43,080 nt of DNA, taken from assembly GCF_000485595.1 (NCBI RefSeq), contig NW_014577134.1:42362-85441 (forward strand). Direction: 5' to 3'. The position numbers and the translations under genes were made by a program. Under the pieces are notes generated by a model. That model was not told the DNA's origin. It made no database searches and saw nothing but the letters and a program-made list of their open reading frames with translations. This document shows positions 23,219 through 35,000 of this stretch, one piece after another; the stretch's first letter is position 1; each line of letters opens with the position of its first letter. The stretch comes from Priapulus caudatus. Lineage: Eukaryota > Priapulida > Priapulimorpha > Priapulimorphida > Priapulidae.

Positions 23219-24399
23219 CCTGCTGATCTGGATGCAAACCGTGTACTTAGTTGGATAAGACCTAAAATGTATTTAAATGCATAGGTTAAAGTATGTATTA
23301 AATTGGTTAGGGCCGCTATATGTAATGTATGCATCCAATTTCTCTCAGAGGTCTTTTCTAGCACCTATACATGCACACACACAAAACAGTTCACACTTTA
23401 TTAGAATTACATTTACACTATATCATTTCAACTTCATTTTAGCAAATAAATGAATAATTGGTGAGGGCCTATACGTTTTTGGTAGTCAGTCTATAACACC
23501 TTATCATATTCGCCTGCTGTAATGATATTGCCAAGATCTAATCACATAGTTGGAGAACATCACTGGGTTTTGGCTGGAACTGGCAAAGCCCTAGATTTAT
23601 ACAAACCAAGTCGATGCAATTGAGCTGTGCATGTGTTTGCAATACCAGCCGGTGAGAGATTTAAATGCTTCCAATTTTTTATCAGAACTTTCACCATGCA
23701 TCCTGCACAGACTTGCAATTTTTTATCCAAGAAAAAAGTCATACGGTGCTATTTTTACTTAAGGCCAATATCTCACCCCAAAATGTCCAATTGATTCATT
23801 CCTCTCAGCTATTCTTTAATTCTTTATTGAATTGTATTTTGTATTTTTCAGCTAGCAGTTGCTATGTAGCTATTTTAAACATGCTGTAATTATTTTAAGT
23901 GCATCTGCATTGTGATTATGATAAGGAGTTATGATAAGGAGTTATGATAAGGAGGCAAGAAAAAGGCTAGGATGCCAGTGCATGCCACAATAATCATACT
24001 AGGGTTCATAGTTTTGTGATACAAAAATAGCTCTGCCACTATCAGTCCACATAACAAAAAATTGTGGAAAGGTACATTAGATGTATTCTCACTACTACTG
24101 ACATTTTGTGGCACAATTCTGATCCTAAATAGTGTATAAGGTATAGCACACTATTGGTGATATGTTCGTGGTTACACTTTACATGTCTTATGCATCCCAA
24201 ATATAATCCATACATCTACATTTATCACAGAACAATGTAAAATTCATAAATAACCTATATTATTTTATGATACATATAGATCTATGCACAATTATGTAAA
24301 TGATGAAGATGATGTGTTGACCATATGAGATGACAGTAAAATAAGATTGAAATTTACACAGGTGAGCAACAATTCACTGCTAGAACGCATGCATAGTCG
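23219..24399. other. Spacer upstream of the formin
   Basis: This should hold the formin promoter or 5' untranslated exon, but no core element can be placed. A 13-bp tandem repeat (TTATGATAAGGAG, about three units) lies at 23917-23955. No other gene is recognised. Confidence 0.4.
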
Positions 24400-24661
24400 G
24401 GCCATCCTTGAAAAATTATATGTTTGCTGTCCTCCGACCGACCTACGAAAATAGCCACGACCCAAGTTTTTTTTAACATTTTGGGTTCCATTTTTTTTCA
24501 ACATTTTTCATAGTTAAGACTGAGACATTTTTAGCATGTGTGGAAAACATCAAGAACAGACTTAAAATAACTATTATGCCTCACAAAAAAAGAAGACCTA
24601 CCTACCTACCCACTAAAAAAATCATGGGTCCGGGGACAGCAAACATCTTTTAAGGATGGCC
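24400..24661. mobile_element. MITE with GGCCATCCTT termini and 3-bp TSD
   Basis: The left end GGCCATCCTTGAAAA and the right end TTTTAAGGATGGCC are inverted repeats that continue to a shared TTTGCTGTCC (AT-rich bases between). Direct repeats TCG flank it at 24397-24399 and 24662-24664. A 3-bp duplication is too short to prove insertion alone, but it agrees with the terminal symmetry. A half-matching sequence (GGCC...GTCCCCCGCCCGACC) occurs at about 42587-42630. Confidence 0.7.
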
Positions 24662-25312
24662 TCGTGATAGTACTTAGTAGGCCACAATAAACTTTTAAAG
24701 TTTTAGCAAGGTGGAAGAAATTGCATGTAGGGAATATAGAAAGAGAAACACTATATATAGCATATTGCTTTTGTAGCACAATAAAATTTACAAAGCCATA
24801 GTTTATACATGTTGCTGTTGTTTGTGATAAACTTCAGCCAACACTCATGATTTCAAACTGCCAGTAACAGGAATTTCAGATTACAGGTTATGTTATCTAT
24901 GATTGCCTTTCTATGATAATAATGCCTTTTCACCTTCTTTTAGATGATGCATGCATTCACCTACTATTTTTACTAGACATCTTCAAACCAATGTCCAATT
25001 TGACACAATACAACAGCCAAAACTTTTATCTCGCAGTTGCCACATCTTTCTGTGTTTTGGGGATCTGGCCTGGTCTACGCACGTGGATAAAAGCTATAAC
25101 AGGTAAACTGTAACAATTCCGAATTCGGACATTGGCTTGAAGATATCACATAAAGATAGTACGATATCGCAGGATTTACTCCACAACTATCCTCTGCTTC
25201 AATGTTCTGCCCACTTGTACACTGCATTGAGCTTGTTGGGGGGGGGAAGTAAGTTGTGTAATTACTTTGATCAATTTCCATGTGATTGGTGGTATATCAT
25301 ATCATGTTTTTA

Positions 25313-25668
25313 CAGGGGTAGAAATTAACTTGTGAACACGGGAGTCCAACAGACGGGAGACGTTACCCTCAAAAAGAGGTAGTCCGCAGCAAAATGAGGG
25401 AGTCCGCAGTCTGAGGTTCAAAATTAAAGATATTAATAATAACGCATGTGCTTATTTTTAAGATTCATGCGGTTTCAAATCTGCCAAATTTTCTTTGGAC
25501 ATTTGCTAAAAAAATACGGTAATTCAACGAGGCCGTGCTCCAGAACAAACTAGTTAGTATGGCAGAATTTTCAGGGAGTCACACAGACTCCTGCGTATGT
25601 CAAATTAGGGAGTCCGACAGTAAATCAGGGAGTATTTGACTCCGGACTCCTGTTAATTTCGCACCCTG
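25313..25668 (+). mobile_element. CAGGG-family MITE copy 4
   Basis: Very close to copies 1 and 3 throughout, 356 bp, with the same CAGGGGTAGAAATTAAC and AATTTCGCACCCTG ends. The 6-bp flanks do not match (TTTTTA versus TGCTAC), so this copy may have been moved or its flank changed after insertion. Confidence 0.8.
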
Positions 25669-26141
25669 TGCTACCACAAAAAGTCAGTCATTAGTAAGAG
25701 TCAAAACACGCTCTAGGACTCTCCAACTTTAGATACGGTATAGCCCGACCAGGCTGTGCGACGGATTGTCTATACAGCCTGACACCCTTCCATACAAAAA
25801 ACCTATCACCTCTGCAGATCTAGATGAATAACTCTGTATATCTGAAATAAAACTATTCTATTACCACCTTTGACTTGCCTTGTTTGAAATATGAACGTTA
25901 ACTCACAGTTGTCCTGCTTCTAAACTAGAATGTATCTCTTAATTCATTGTATAATCTGCTAATTCTCACAGCATATCAACTTTACCCGCCATGTTTACAC
26001 TGCGCATGAGTCAATGGAAGAGAGACACAAAAAACCCGAAACGGAAAAGACTCGCTAGAAAATACTACAGAAATAGTACAATAGCTGCACGATGGCTCTC
26101 ATAGCAATTACACATCAAAGCAAGTGAAACGATGTTCACAA

Positions 26142-26339
26142 ATGTCTGGCACATTTGTAAAAACCTTAGATGACATGTTCTCGGATGTAGGGGTGGTTTA
26201 CATAAAGACCGCAGATCGTTTAATTTCCCTTGTTCGATCCATTGCGGATTTTAGTCACAGTCGGAATGATAGCAAACATGGTGGCAAATTCATAAATTTG
26301 GTTGCATCTGTCACAAAAAGTCGCTGTATAACCCCATAA
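26142..26339 (+). CDS. Uncertain short open frame, possible first exon
   Basis: 65 codons from ATG to TAA. The N-terminal part (SGTFVKTLDDMFSDVGVVYI) looks protein-like, with an amphipathic run and balanced composition, unlike the low-complexity frames nearby. The spacing of F-S, G, aromatic, K and L recalls the N-terminus of BAP18 (C17orf49) chromatin proteins, but the SANT domain that should follow is not found downstream. A CpG-containing CCGCCATG...CTGCGCATGAG stretch at about 25988-26012 could be a start region. It may equally be chance. I give no function. Confidence 0.2.
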   Translation: MSGTFVKTLDDMFSDVGVVYIKTADRLISLVRSIADFSHSRNDSKHGGKFINLVASVTKSRCITP

Positions 26340-26611
26340 GTACCCAGCGCATCGTAGCGCACTGATGGTTACAAGAAGGTGGATGTATACTGATTCATTT
26401 GATATATCACATGTGAAGTGATATGATGTGAAGTGAAGTGATGATGAAGTGTTCTTTGGCAATACTTGGCAAATAAGACAACTACGTGTTTAGCTGCAGC
26501 CAATGTTTGAAACGGTATTCTAACCCTAGCAATACCGTTTCTTGGAGCTAGATACGGTAGTACTAACTCACGTGTTTTGCTACGCCTATGGGTTACTAAC
26601 CGAGTTAGAGA

Positions 26612-26735
26612 GATGTGTGTGTGTGTGTGTGCGTGCGTGCGTGTGTCTGTGTGCGTGCGTGCGTGCGCGTGTCACTGTGTGTGTGTGACTACTGTAGTGT
26701 CAGTGTCAGTACAGTAGTCAGTACTGACAGTAGAC
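26612..26735. repeat. GT/GTGC microsatellite followed by CAGTACTG hairpins
   Basis: (GT)n and (GTGC)n runs at about 26612-26690 are followed by repeated GTCAGT/AGTACTGACAG words, including TGTCAGTAC...GTACTGACA inverted arms at about 26702-26730. It lies in the spacer between the divergent formin and USP48 starts. Confidence 0.7.
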
Positions 26736-27323
26736 TCAACGACAACGTTACCGAGCCCACAATCAATTAATCCGGCATCGAACCACCTGCTATTTCAGTA
26801 ATTTCATTATAAACTATGTGTACCTTATACGAAGATATTATTATCACATTCGTGAAACGGTGTCTTCACCACATGTTAGTGCTTCTTGACTGTCAGCAAC
26901 ATTCACAAACATGAATTAACGCCCAGTTTCATGTTTTCCTGCCTGCGCCAACATAACCTGAACTCCGGATGAATGCGCTCTTGATTTTAATTGTTCATGG
27001 CATTACTGTGATTACATTGTGATTTATCTAACAAAAATTCGGATGTTCTTCAATTTTATCAACATACTTCATGACTTACCTATTGAAATATTTAGGTTTT
27101 CTCAATATATTCCTCGTGGTCAGTTGTATTTTTAGAATATTTAGAAAAGTAGGTATCATGTTTTCTCTAGTGCAACTCCACATCCCGCCATTTTTGGCGG
27201 TGAAAAATTACATGTTTGAATTGCAGTAAACAATTTCTTAACAGTGACTTGTAATCTCCGGGAATGAATATTTCAGTTAGTACCCTCTGCGTCGTGCTTG
27301 TTACGACTCTCTGATGTCTTGAG

Positions 27324-30300
27324 ATGCCATCAAAACAGCAATTAGACAAGGCCGCTTGGCAGTGGGCTGAAACGACGGACCCATCATGCCAGGCAAATGT
27401 AACTGATCAACACGTACGGATCTCGTATAAGTTGACTGTGAAGCCTTGTAAACAGGGTACATGCAGGTGAGCCTTCAGCTATCATATTCCTACTTAGCTA
27501 TAAGACAGCAGTGCTGAACTTAGTTATGACTGTAAAGTCTATAGTGTACCGTATTGAAGTTCTCTCCCGTCCTCTTTAAATTTCTTTAGTAAATCGCAAA
27601 TTTGAGTCATTTTTTTGTAAATTCTAGTAGTAGTACTTACTACTTAGTACTAATAGTAATACTACTAGTAGTAGTACTAGTAGTAGTACTGTGTCAGTGA
27701 TCCGCAATGTTGATCTGTCTATTTCAAGTATTTGATCAACTTTGGGATCAAGAATAGCTTGGCACCCCGCAAATATGTTGGCCCATTCCTATTTGACAAC
27801 CCCAGGTTTAAAAACCCTAACCCTAACCCTAACCCTAACCCTAACCCTAACCCTAACCAAACTCACGACACGGGTGTGTAAACGCTACTTGTACCAATAT
27901 GTTTTTGCATATATACATGTGCTAAACTAATCCGGGGTGCTAAACTATGCATGGGCCCAATGTCTCTTTCTGTCTTCGATACAAAATCGGTGCAAAATCT
28001 CTTAGCTTGTGTTAATAATGTTCATTATATACCAATGAAAATAAATTTTACTTGAACTTGAACTTGAACTTGATACACTGTCCTTTGGACTGAAGACTAA
28101 TAGTAATATGGCCGTGGCTACGCGACCGGTTCCGGAGGAGGAGCCGCTAGGCTACGCGTCCGGACATACATCTCACACAGTGATATTGCGACACATACAC
28201 GCATGATTGCGCAACGTGATGATCTGCTGATTGCCGAGTTTGTGTGTGCGTGAGAGAGATAGAGAGAGCTGTGCGTGTGTGTGTGAAAGAGAGAGATAGC
28301 GAGAGAGGACGGATGAAAGGATAGACGGCAGCAGTGCATATATTGTATATTTACGGCAATCAGCAGAGCGTCCCGTTGCGCAATCATGCGTGTACGCAGG
28401 TCGCGCGATCACTGTGTGAGTGGATGTCCGGATGCGTAGCCTGGAGGCTAGGCGACCGGTTCCGGATGCGTAGCCACTGCGTAATAATATTCAAGAGGTT
28501 ACCCAGTGGCAATGATGGTGACCCATGCCTCAGTCACGCTACACTAGTACCATCATGACTACTAGTACTATGAATACTACGGCCCAGTGAAAAAAATACA
28601 CGGGGGCTCGGGGCGATTTAGCCCCCGAAATGCCAAAAAGAGCCCCTGTAAATTTGCATAGAGTTCAATGCAAACCAAATTTTAGAGTGCTATTTTCATG
28701 CACGCGAGCTTGAAAAGTAGCCTCCGAAAAATCAATTTTAATTTTTTCCCTGCTACGGCCAGTCTTGCCACTGCTATTAGTCACTGGCGGCAAGGTCAAG
28801 TCTGCACCCACCTGCATCCATGCATTTGTGCGTGCGTGTGTGACACTGTTGTTATATTATGTGTGCTATAGTGTTAGCGTTATGGGGAGGGGGCAGACTT
28901 GAACCTGCTGCCAGTACTACTGGTACTTCAGTAGTGTGATGTTAGTTACTGTTATTGCATAATGGCTAGTTTCAGTGTGTGACAGTGACAGTTGTGCAGT
29001 GTTTTCCCTGGCCAAAAAGGTCTGTAAAGCCCGGCGCACACGTGGTGATTTTTATCGACAGTCCCGGCGATTCTGTTGCCAGCAACAAAATCGCCGAGAA
29101 ATCGCCACGTGTGCGCTGCCCGGCGTCACCGATTTTGACGCCAGAAACTCGTCGCTGGAATATCAAACATGTTAGATATTTGTTGCCCAGTCGCTGAACA
29201 ATCGCCACGTGTGCGCCGGGCTTAAGGTGGTAAAAACATTTTTTTTTATGTTTGCGCATTTTGAGGTCTTAGCTAAGCGAGCACTGCAGGTGCTCGCCCA
29301 GCTAGGTGGGTCCGGTGCATGCCCTCAGGAAATCTTTTGAAAAAATGGTGCAATTTGGTGCGTTCTAAGCTATATTTCGATTTTAGTTCAATGAGTGTAG
29401 TTAATTGATGGAAGAACAGTGATTGTCGTCAGTGAGGCGGTGTTTTGGCCAAATTTCTGTGTGGCGGCTAAGAATTTGAGCGAGGCGGCCCGTCTCGCTC
29501 CTGTCAATGCAGGGGAAACACTGGTTACGTGTTAGCTATATGCATTAAACACATTCACAAACATAATCTATGGTAAGGCTAAATAACGAGATCACGTGGA
29601 TTGTGTTTAGCTGATATTTACGAATTGTTCGTGTACTGCAGCACAACGTAGGGCGATGTGAATGAAGTTCTTCACATGTTTTGTTTGTGCACTACATCAA
29701 TCATCACGCTAAAAAGTTGAGTTTTAATTTAATTGGATTTTAATAGACGAAATTGTCGGGGAAGTCCTCGCTGCTTGAATGCGCTCGGTGAGAGTGTGTG
29801 GATGGGTGAGATCGACGAGAAGAAGTTTAGTGATATAGAAGATCCAGATGAAGAGAGAAGGAAAAAGGTATGCATTGTAATAAATACATGGTTTCAAGTC
29901 AGGTTATGTTCTTTAGGAGGAAATAAATAGGAAAGTTTTTTGCATGTTACTCGTAATGTACGTGATTGTTTATTTATGAGAAATGTTGTTAAATGTTAAA
30001 TATGTGATCTGTAAGAATTACTTGTTTGTGGTTGGGTGCATACATAATTCTCTAGATAATGCCCACATAAAGTAAATGTGACATGATTCTTTCAAAGTTA
30101 AATATCTTGATTTAGACTAGCTAAATTAAAGAAAAGGAATTGAAGGGGTTACTTATAAAATAAGGAAAATTATTTAATGATATTGTATAATGTGAAAATG
30201 TAATAATCTCATGGGATTAATGATCTAATAGTTATACTGTTTAATTTGATTTTGCTCAGGGTGCCTTCGTTGGTTTAAAGAATTTAGGAGCCACCTGTTA

Positions 30301-31998
30301 TGTGAATAGCCTTCTGCAGGTAAGTTCCTTTGCCATTATAAAAACGTGTTGATCATGGTTAACTGCCTAGCTATTTATGCAGGGCTTTCTTTGGAATAAG
30401 AAATGAGCTATCATGTTAGTCTTTAGTTACCAATAATAAAAACTAGCTATACTAGCTACCTTATCATGTTTTCTAAAACGAATGTTACACCACTGGCAGG
30501 TGCATTTATATGTAAAAGGTGCATAGATGTTACTTTACTGTTACAAACTTTGCTGGGACTTAGGTGCCATGGCACTTATAAACACACACAAACAGTAGTT
30601 GATTGGTGTTAACATGATTTGTTTCGGATTGTGCATGAAGTTTCTGTGTACATGGTGTTGTGTGTTTCCTGCTGTCTCTTAGCTATGGTTCCACAACCCA
30701 AACTTTCGATTAGCGGTCTACAGATGGCGCCCTATGGAGGAAAATGTCTGCACTGATGATGCCGTCGATAACTGGAAGCCTTCATCTATTTGTGAACATC
30801 TGCAGGGAATCTTCGCCTTGTTAGAGCTAAGTGAGAGGAGGTGATTCCATATAATTGTGTAGATAGAAAGTTATGCTTGCAGTGGCATGTATTTGGGTAA
30901 TTGTATATGAAACCGCCCAGATTATAATGAAATGCTACAAAATATGTAATAGCTGAGTTTTTGCTTACATTTCTTCAGCATGTATCTTTCCTCATCAATT
31001 ATTCGTGCTGTTGTATACTGTAAAAACTTAAATTCAAAGAAAAAAATGCTTAAACTAATCTGTTATAACTACAATCTCATTGCACAAGTCAAACATTGTG
31101 TGGATGGTTGGTGGTGTGGTGATTTGTTTGAAATTGGTATAGGTATATAGACCCAGGAGAGTTTGTGACTTCCCTGGGCTTGGATACGGGATTACAGCAG
31201 GATGTGCAGGAATTCTCTAAACTTTTGGGTAATAGATTGCAAGACCATGCTAACCCACAAGTAATAGACGTTATATGCGATCAGTTTCAAGGGACATATT
31301 CATATGTTACTACGTAAGTATAAATGTATAATCTATGGGGGAAAGGGGGATATAAGATATATGTTGTATATATAACATTATATTTTATAACGTTATATAT
31401 AACGTTTATATAACGTTATATTTATAACCTGTTAACAACTTCAATCGGTTTTAGCTATTAAACTTCTAGTGCCATAAACTTATTGTAATCCCTTATTTGC
31501 TGAGGTAAACTGATTGTGAAATGTTGATACTGTCCTTAGTCTTCTGTGTTGTCAAGAATAATAATGCCAATGTCACAATTATTAATGCTATAGGTGCAAA
31601 GGTTGTGGTGGGTCATCCGATACACCGTCAAAGTTCTATGAGCTGGATCTAAACATAAAAGGCCATAAAACACTTCACGGATGCATCGAGGAGTTTTTGC
31701 AGGTTTGTCATCCTTACCGACTTTCTATCTTCTGCATTCTACTCTTTGTCTCTCTTCTCTCTCTCTCTCTCATTCTCTCTCTGTATTCCCTTCTTCTCTC
31801 CTCTCTCTCTCTCTTCTGCTTCTCCCTCCCCTCTCTCTTCTCTCTTCTCTCTCTCTCTCTCTCGTCTCTCTCTCTATCTCTCTCTCCTTCGTTCTCTCAT
31901 CTCTCTTCCTTCTTCTTCTCTCTCTCGGGTCTTTTATTCTTTCTCTTCTCTCCTCACTCTCTCTCCTCTCTTCTTCATCTCTTCTCTATTTTCTTTCT

Positions 31999-32031
<33 letters not shown>

Positions 32032-35000
32032 GGTTTCTCTCTTCTCGCGTCTTCTTCTCTCTCTCTCTCTCTGCTCTCCTTCTCTCATTCTCTCTCTTTC
32101 TCGGCCCACTTCCAGTATAACAGAGTGTGGTAGAAAGTAGATAATTAGTGTGTGTGTTGGTGGTATATATATGAGTCTTACTTACTTCTTTAATCATTTC
32201 TGGAGTTGCTTGGATTGTGTTATTCGATTTTCATCATTTATTCATCTTATTGTGAGCCGGAATGACTTGGTCGCATGCGCTTAAGTATGTGGAAGCTGAG
32301 CATCTAGTTTTGATTGCTTAGGAGGAAGAGTTGGGGAGGGTGACAACAGTATCACTGGCAGTATGTTGCAACAGCAGCAAGGGATATATTGCTTGCCCGG
32401 GGCCGAATCTTGGCTGCGGTCTCTGGGCGCCAGCTTGCGTTCAACTCAACTGCTGAGGGGATTTAATTTTTGATAGGTAACCCCGGGGCTTTGAAGCATC
32501 AAGATCTCTGCTATGCCTTCCGCTTCCCTTCCCCCGTCTTCTCTCGCTTTCGTTTCTCTTCTTTTCTCCGGTCTCCCTCCCTCCAATCACTTTTTGCCCT
32601 GAGCCGGGCGGGCCTCTCCAATCCCTTCGACCCTCTCTTTCTCTTCGGCCAATCTCTCTCTTCTTTGCCTTCTCTCTATCTATATCGATCTCTTCTTTTT
32701 TCGTCTTTCTTCTTCTTTCTCTTTCTCTCTCTCTTTTTCTCTCTCTTCTTTTCCCTCTCTCGTTCATTCTCTTTCTTTACCTCTAACTTCTCTCTTTCAT
32801 TTTTGCTCTTTCTCTTGTCTCTCTCTGTCATCATCGCTTCTCGTCTGCTCTCTCTCTCTCTCTCTCTATTACCTTGCTTTCTTAAAGGTCTCTATGTCTA
32901 TCTTCTTTTCTTCTTCTCTTCTCTCTCTCTTTCTCTCCATTTTTTCTCCTCTCTCCCCACTGTCTTTCATTTTTGTAGGCTCACCTTGGAACATCGTCCA
33001 GAGCTGGAGCTTATTGCCCAGGGGTCGACGTACGTCCGGTCCGTCCGGTCCGTCAACATTTTGCGTAACGGTCAACGATGTAAACCAAGGAAACGTTGGG
33101 CCCACCAGTGTTTGAAAGTTGGTATTTAGTTTGTTACATTTGCTATTGCTCCCATAGTAAACGTCCTATTTTTTGGAGGCACGCCGGTTGAACGTAACAT
33201 TTTCGAAGCCACAGCAATATTTTTGGGCAAAAATGGGAATATTGCATTCAGTCAGTTTTTTCAGGTTCAACGGGATTTTGCGCTGTTTGGCATGTGGAAT
33301 GATTAAGGGCCGAGGGGCGTTTTTGATATTAATAAAAAAAATTATGCAAATTAAGGTAGTGGGTTTTGTAAATTATATGATCATTATATAGACAACAAAA
33401 CAGTCGTTGTGGTGTCACCACTCATCTTTGGTTCGTTTTACAAGATTTCATTGACAATATCTTTAATGCAAAATTGGTATTTCCTCTCCACTCTGCCGAT
33501 AAAACGTCTATATTAGAGTAAAGTTTTACAAAACATGTCGGAACGAAGCATAACCTATTTATTTCAAACGCCATCCCTACAAAGCGGGTATAGCGCCATC
33601 TACGGTCACAAATTGTGATTCATTTTGGTTTATAAATTATTATTGCGATATACAGATAGCAATCGTTTCTATAATGTACGTCGATGGTTGCTCAATTAAA
33701 ACTGACTTCTGCTTACTCACTCGAGTCATTTGTGTCCTTTTGTGTGGGGAGCTACAGTGTCATTGACACTTTCATTATCTTTACCTCTCTATGGTTCTCT
33801 TTTAGTCTTTCTCTCTGAGGCTACCTCTCCAATTTACTTGTGCTACTTTTATCACGACGCCACCATTCACTATGGTCTACAGTATAGGATTTAGTCGAGG
33901 TATTGGGCTTGTTTGATCTAAAGCTTGATGCCAACCTCAGACATGCCTGTAAAACGGTATTGTTCAACATGTAGTGTGTTGATTTCTCAGCGTTGTGACA
34001 TCTATCAGTGATTTGATCCTGTTATGCAGAGCTACAGGTCAGAAGAAGAAGCTCAACAGCTGTATACAGTTTCCAGATGTACTCGATATGAGTCAATGCA
34101 TCGGCGAAGCAGGTATATATCAGAGTCCCACGATGATTCTAATTTATCTCATCGGCTTTTATCGGTGGAATTCTGATGATTTTTTTAATCGAAGATGACC
34201 CGACGTTCGATGTTCGCCATGCACATTCTGTAATGTTATATGAATTGTGAACAGTCGATATAAAAAATTTATCGCAGAATGATAGCCGGTATGAAACTAT
34301 GATATGAATTGTTATTCCCTGCTTCTTTTCAGAACAAACATCTGTGTATGACCTGACGGCTGTGCTCATCCACAGAGGCATGTCTGCATACGCCGGTCAC
34401 TACATTGCGCACATAAAAGAAGCCAGCAGCGCCACGTGGTACAAATTTAACGACGAAGTGATCGAGAAGATGAAGGGCAAGAATCTGCAGCTCTACCAGG
34501 ATGAGGACGAGATTGGTGACTATGGGGAGCAGGGCTCGAATTTCGCAATGGCACCGATGACAATTCCTCCCTGCTGGTCGTCTGTACAATAATCCTAGAC
34601 TAGGATATATAGACTATTGAATTTAATGGTCTTTTCTTTACCGACATCACTTCCTGTGCCATACGTACCTTCTGTTGAGTATCATCTGTCATGAAACTTT
34701 ATCAGACACTAATGCAATAGTAATGATGTATTCATATAGTATATACGTGATAGATTACAATCCGTATTCATTTAAGTCTATAATTAACTCATTCCACAGG
34801 CAGGCCTGACTGGAATGCAAAGAAAATGCGTGGAGTAAAGGGTATTCTTACATCTAAGGATGCCTATATGCTTGCATACACCAGACGAAAATCGACAAAT
34901 GTAGAAGGTAAATGCATTTAAAAGGTAAGGCAATTGCCTGAGTACAATTCAGCCAAGACCAATTTCGTGATTAGGTTTTGCATCTTTGCAACTTTCTTTT

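Larger units (their letters stand above)
27467..29746. other. USP48 intron 1, a landing site for repeats
   Basis: 2.3 kb without coding sequence. In order it holds ACT/AGT triplets (about 27628-27692), a telomeric array, a (CTTGAA)n tail, a large inverted repeat, a small MITE, and a hAT-like element with a Harbinger-like insertion. Each is listed separately. Confidence 0.7.

Noticed and set aside
23917-23955. 13-bp tandem repeat as a regulatory array
   Set aside because: There are only three units, no known site matches, and nothing ties it to the formin start.
31681-32140. Three overlapping open frames of 124-150 codons
   Set aside because: They are translations of a (CT)n tract (Leu/Ser strings). 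Only the first 22 bases belong to a real exon (USP48 exon 6).
34333-34592. USP48 exon 9 running to a TAA at 34592
   Set aside because: The donor at 34515 joins exon 10 in phase and restores the family sequence through AYMLAY; beyond it the residues are unrelated.
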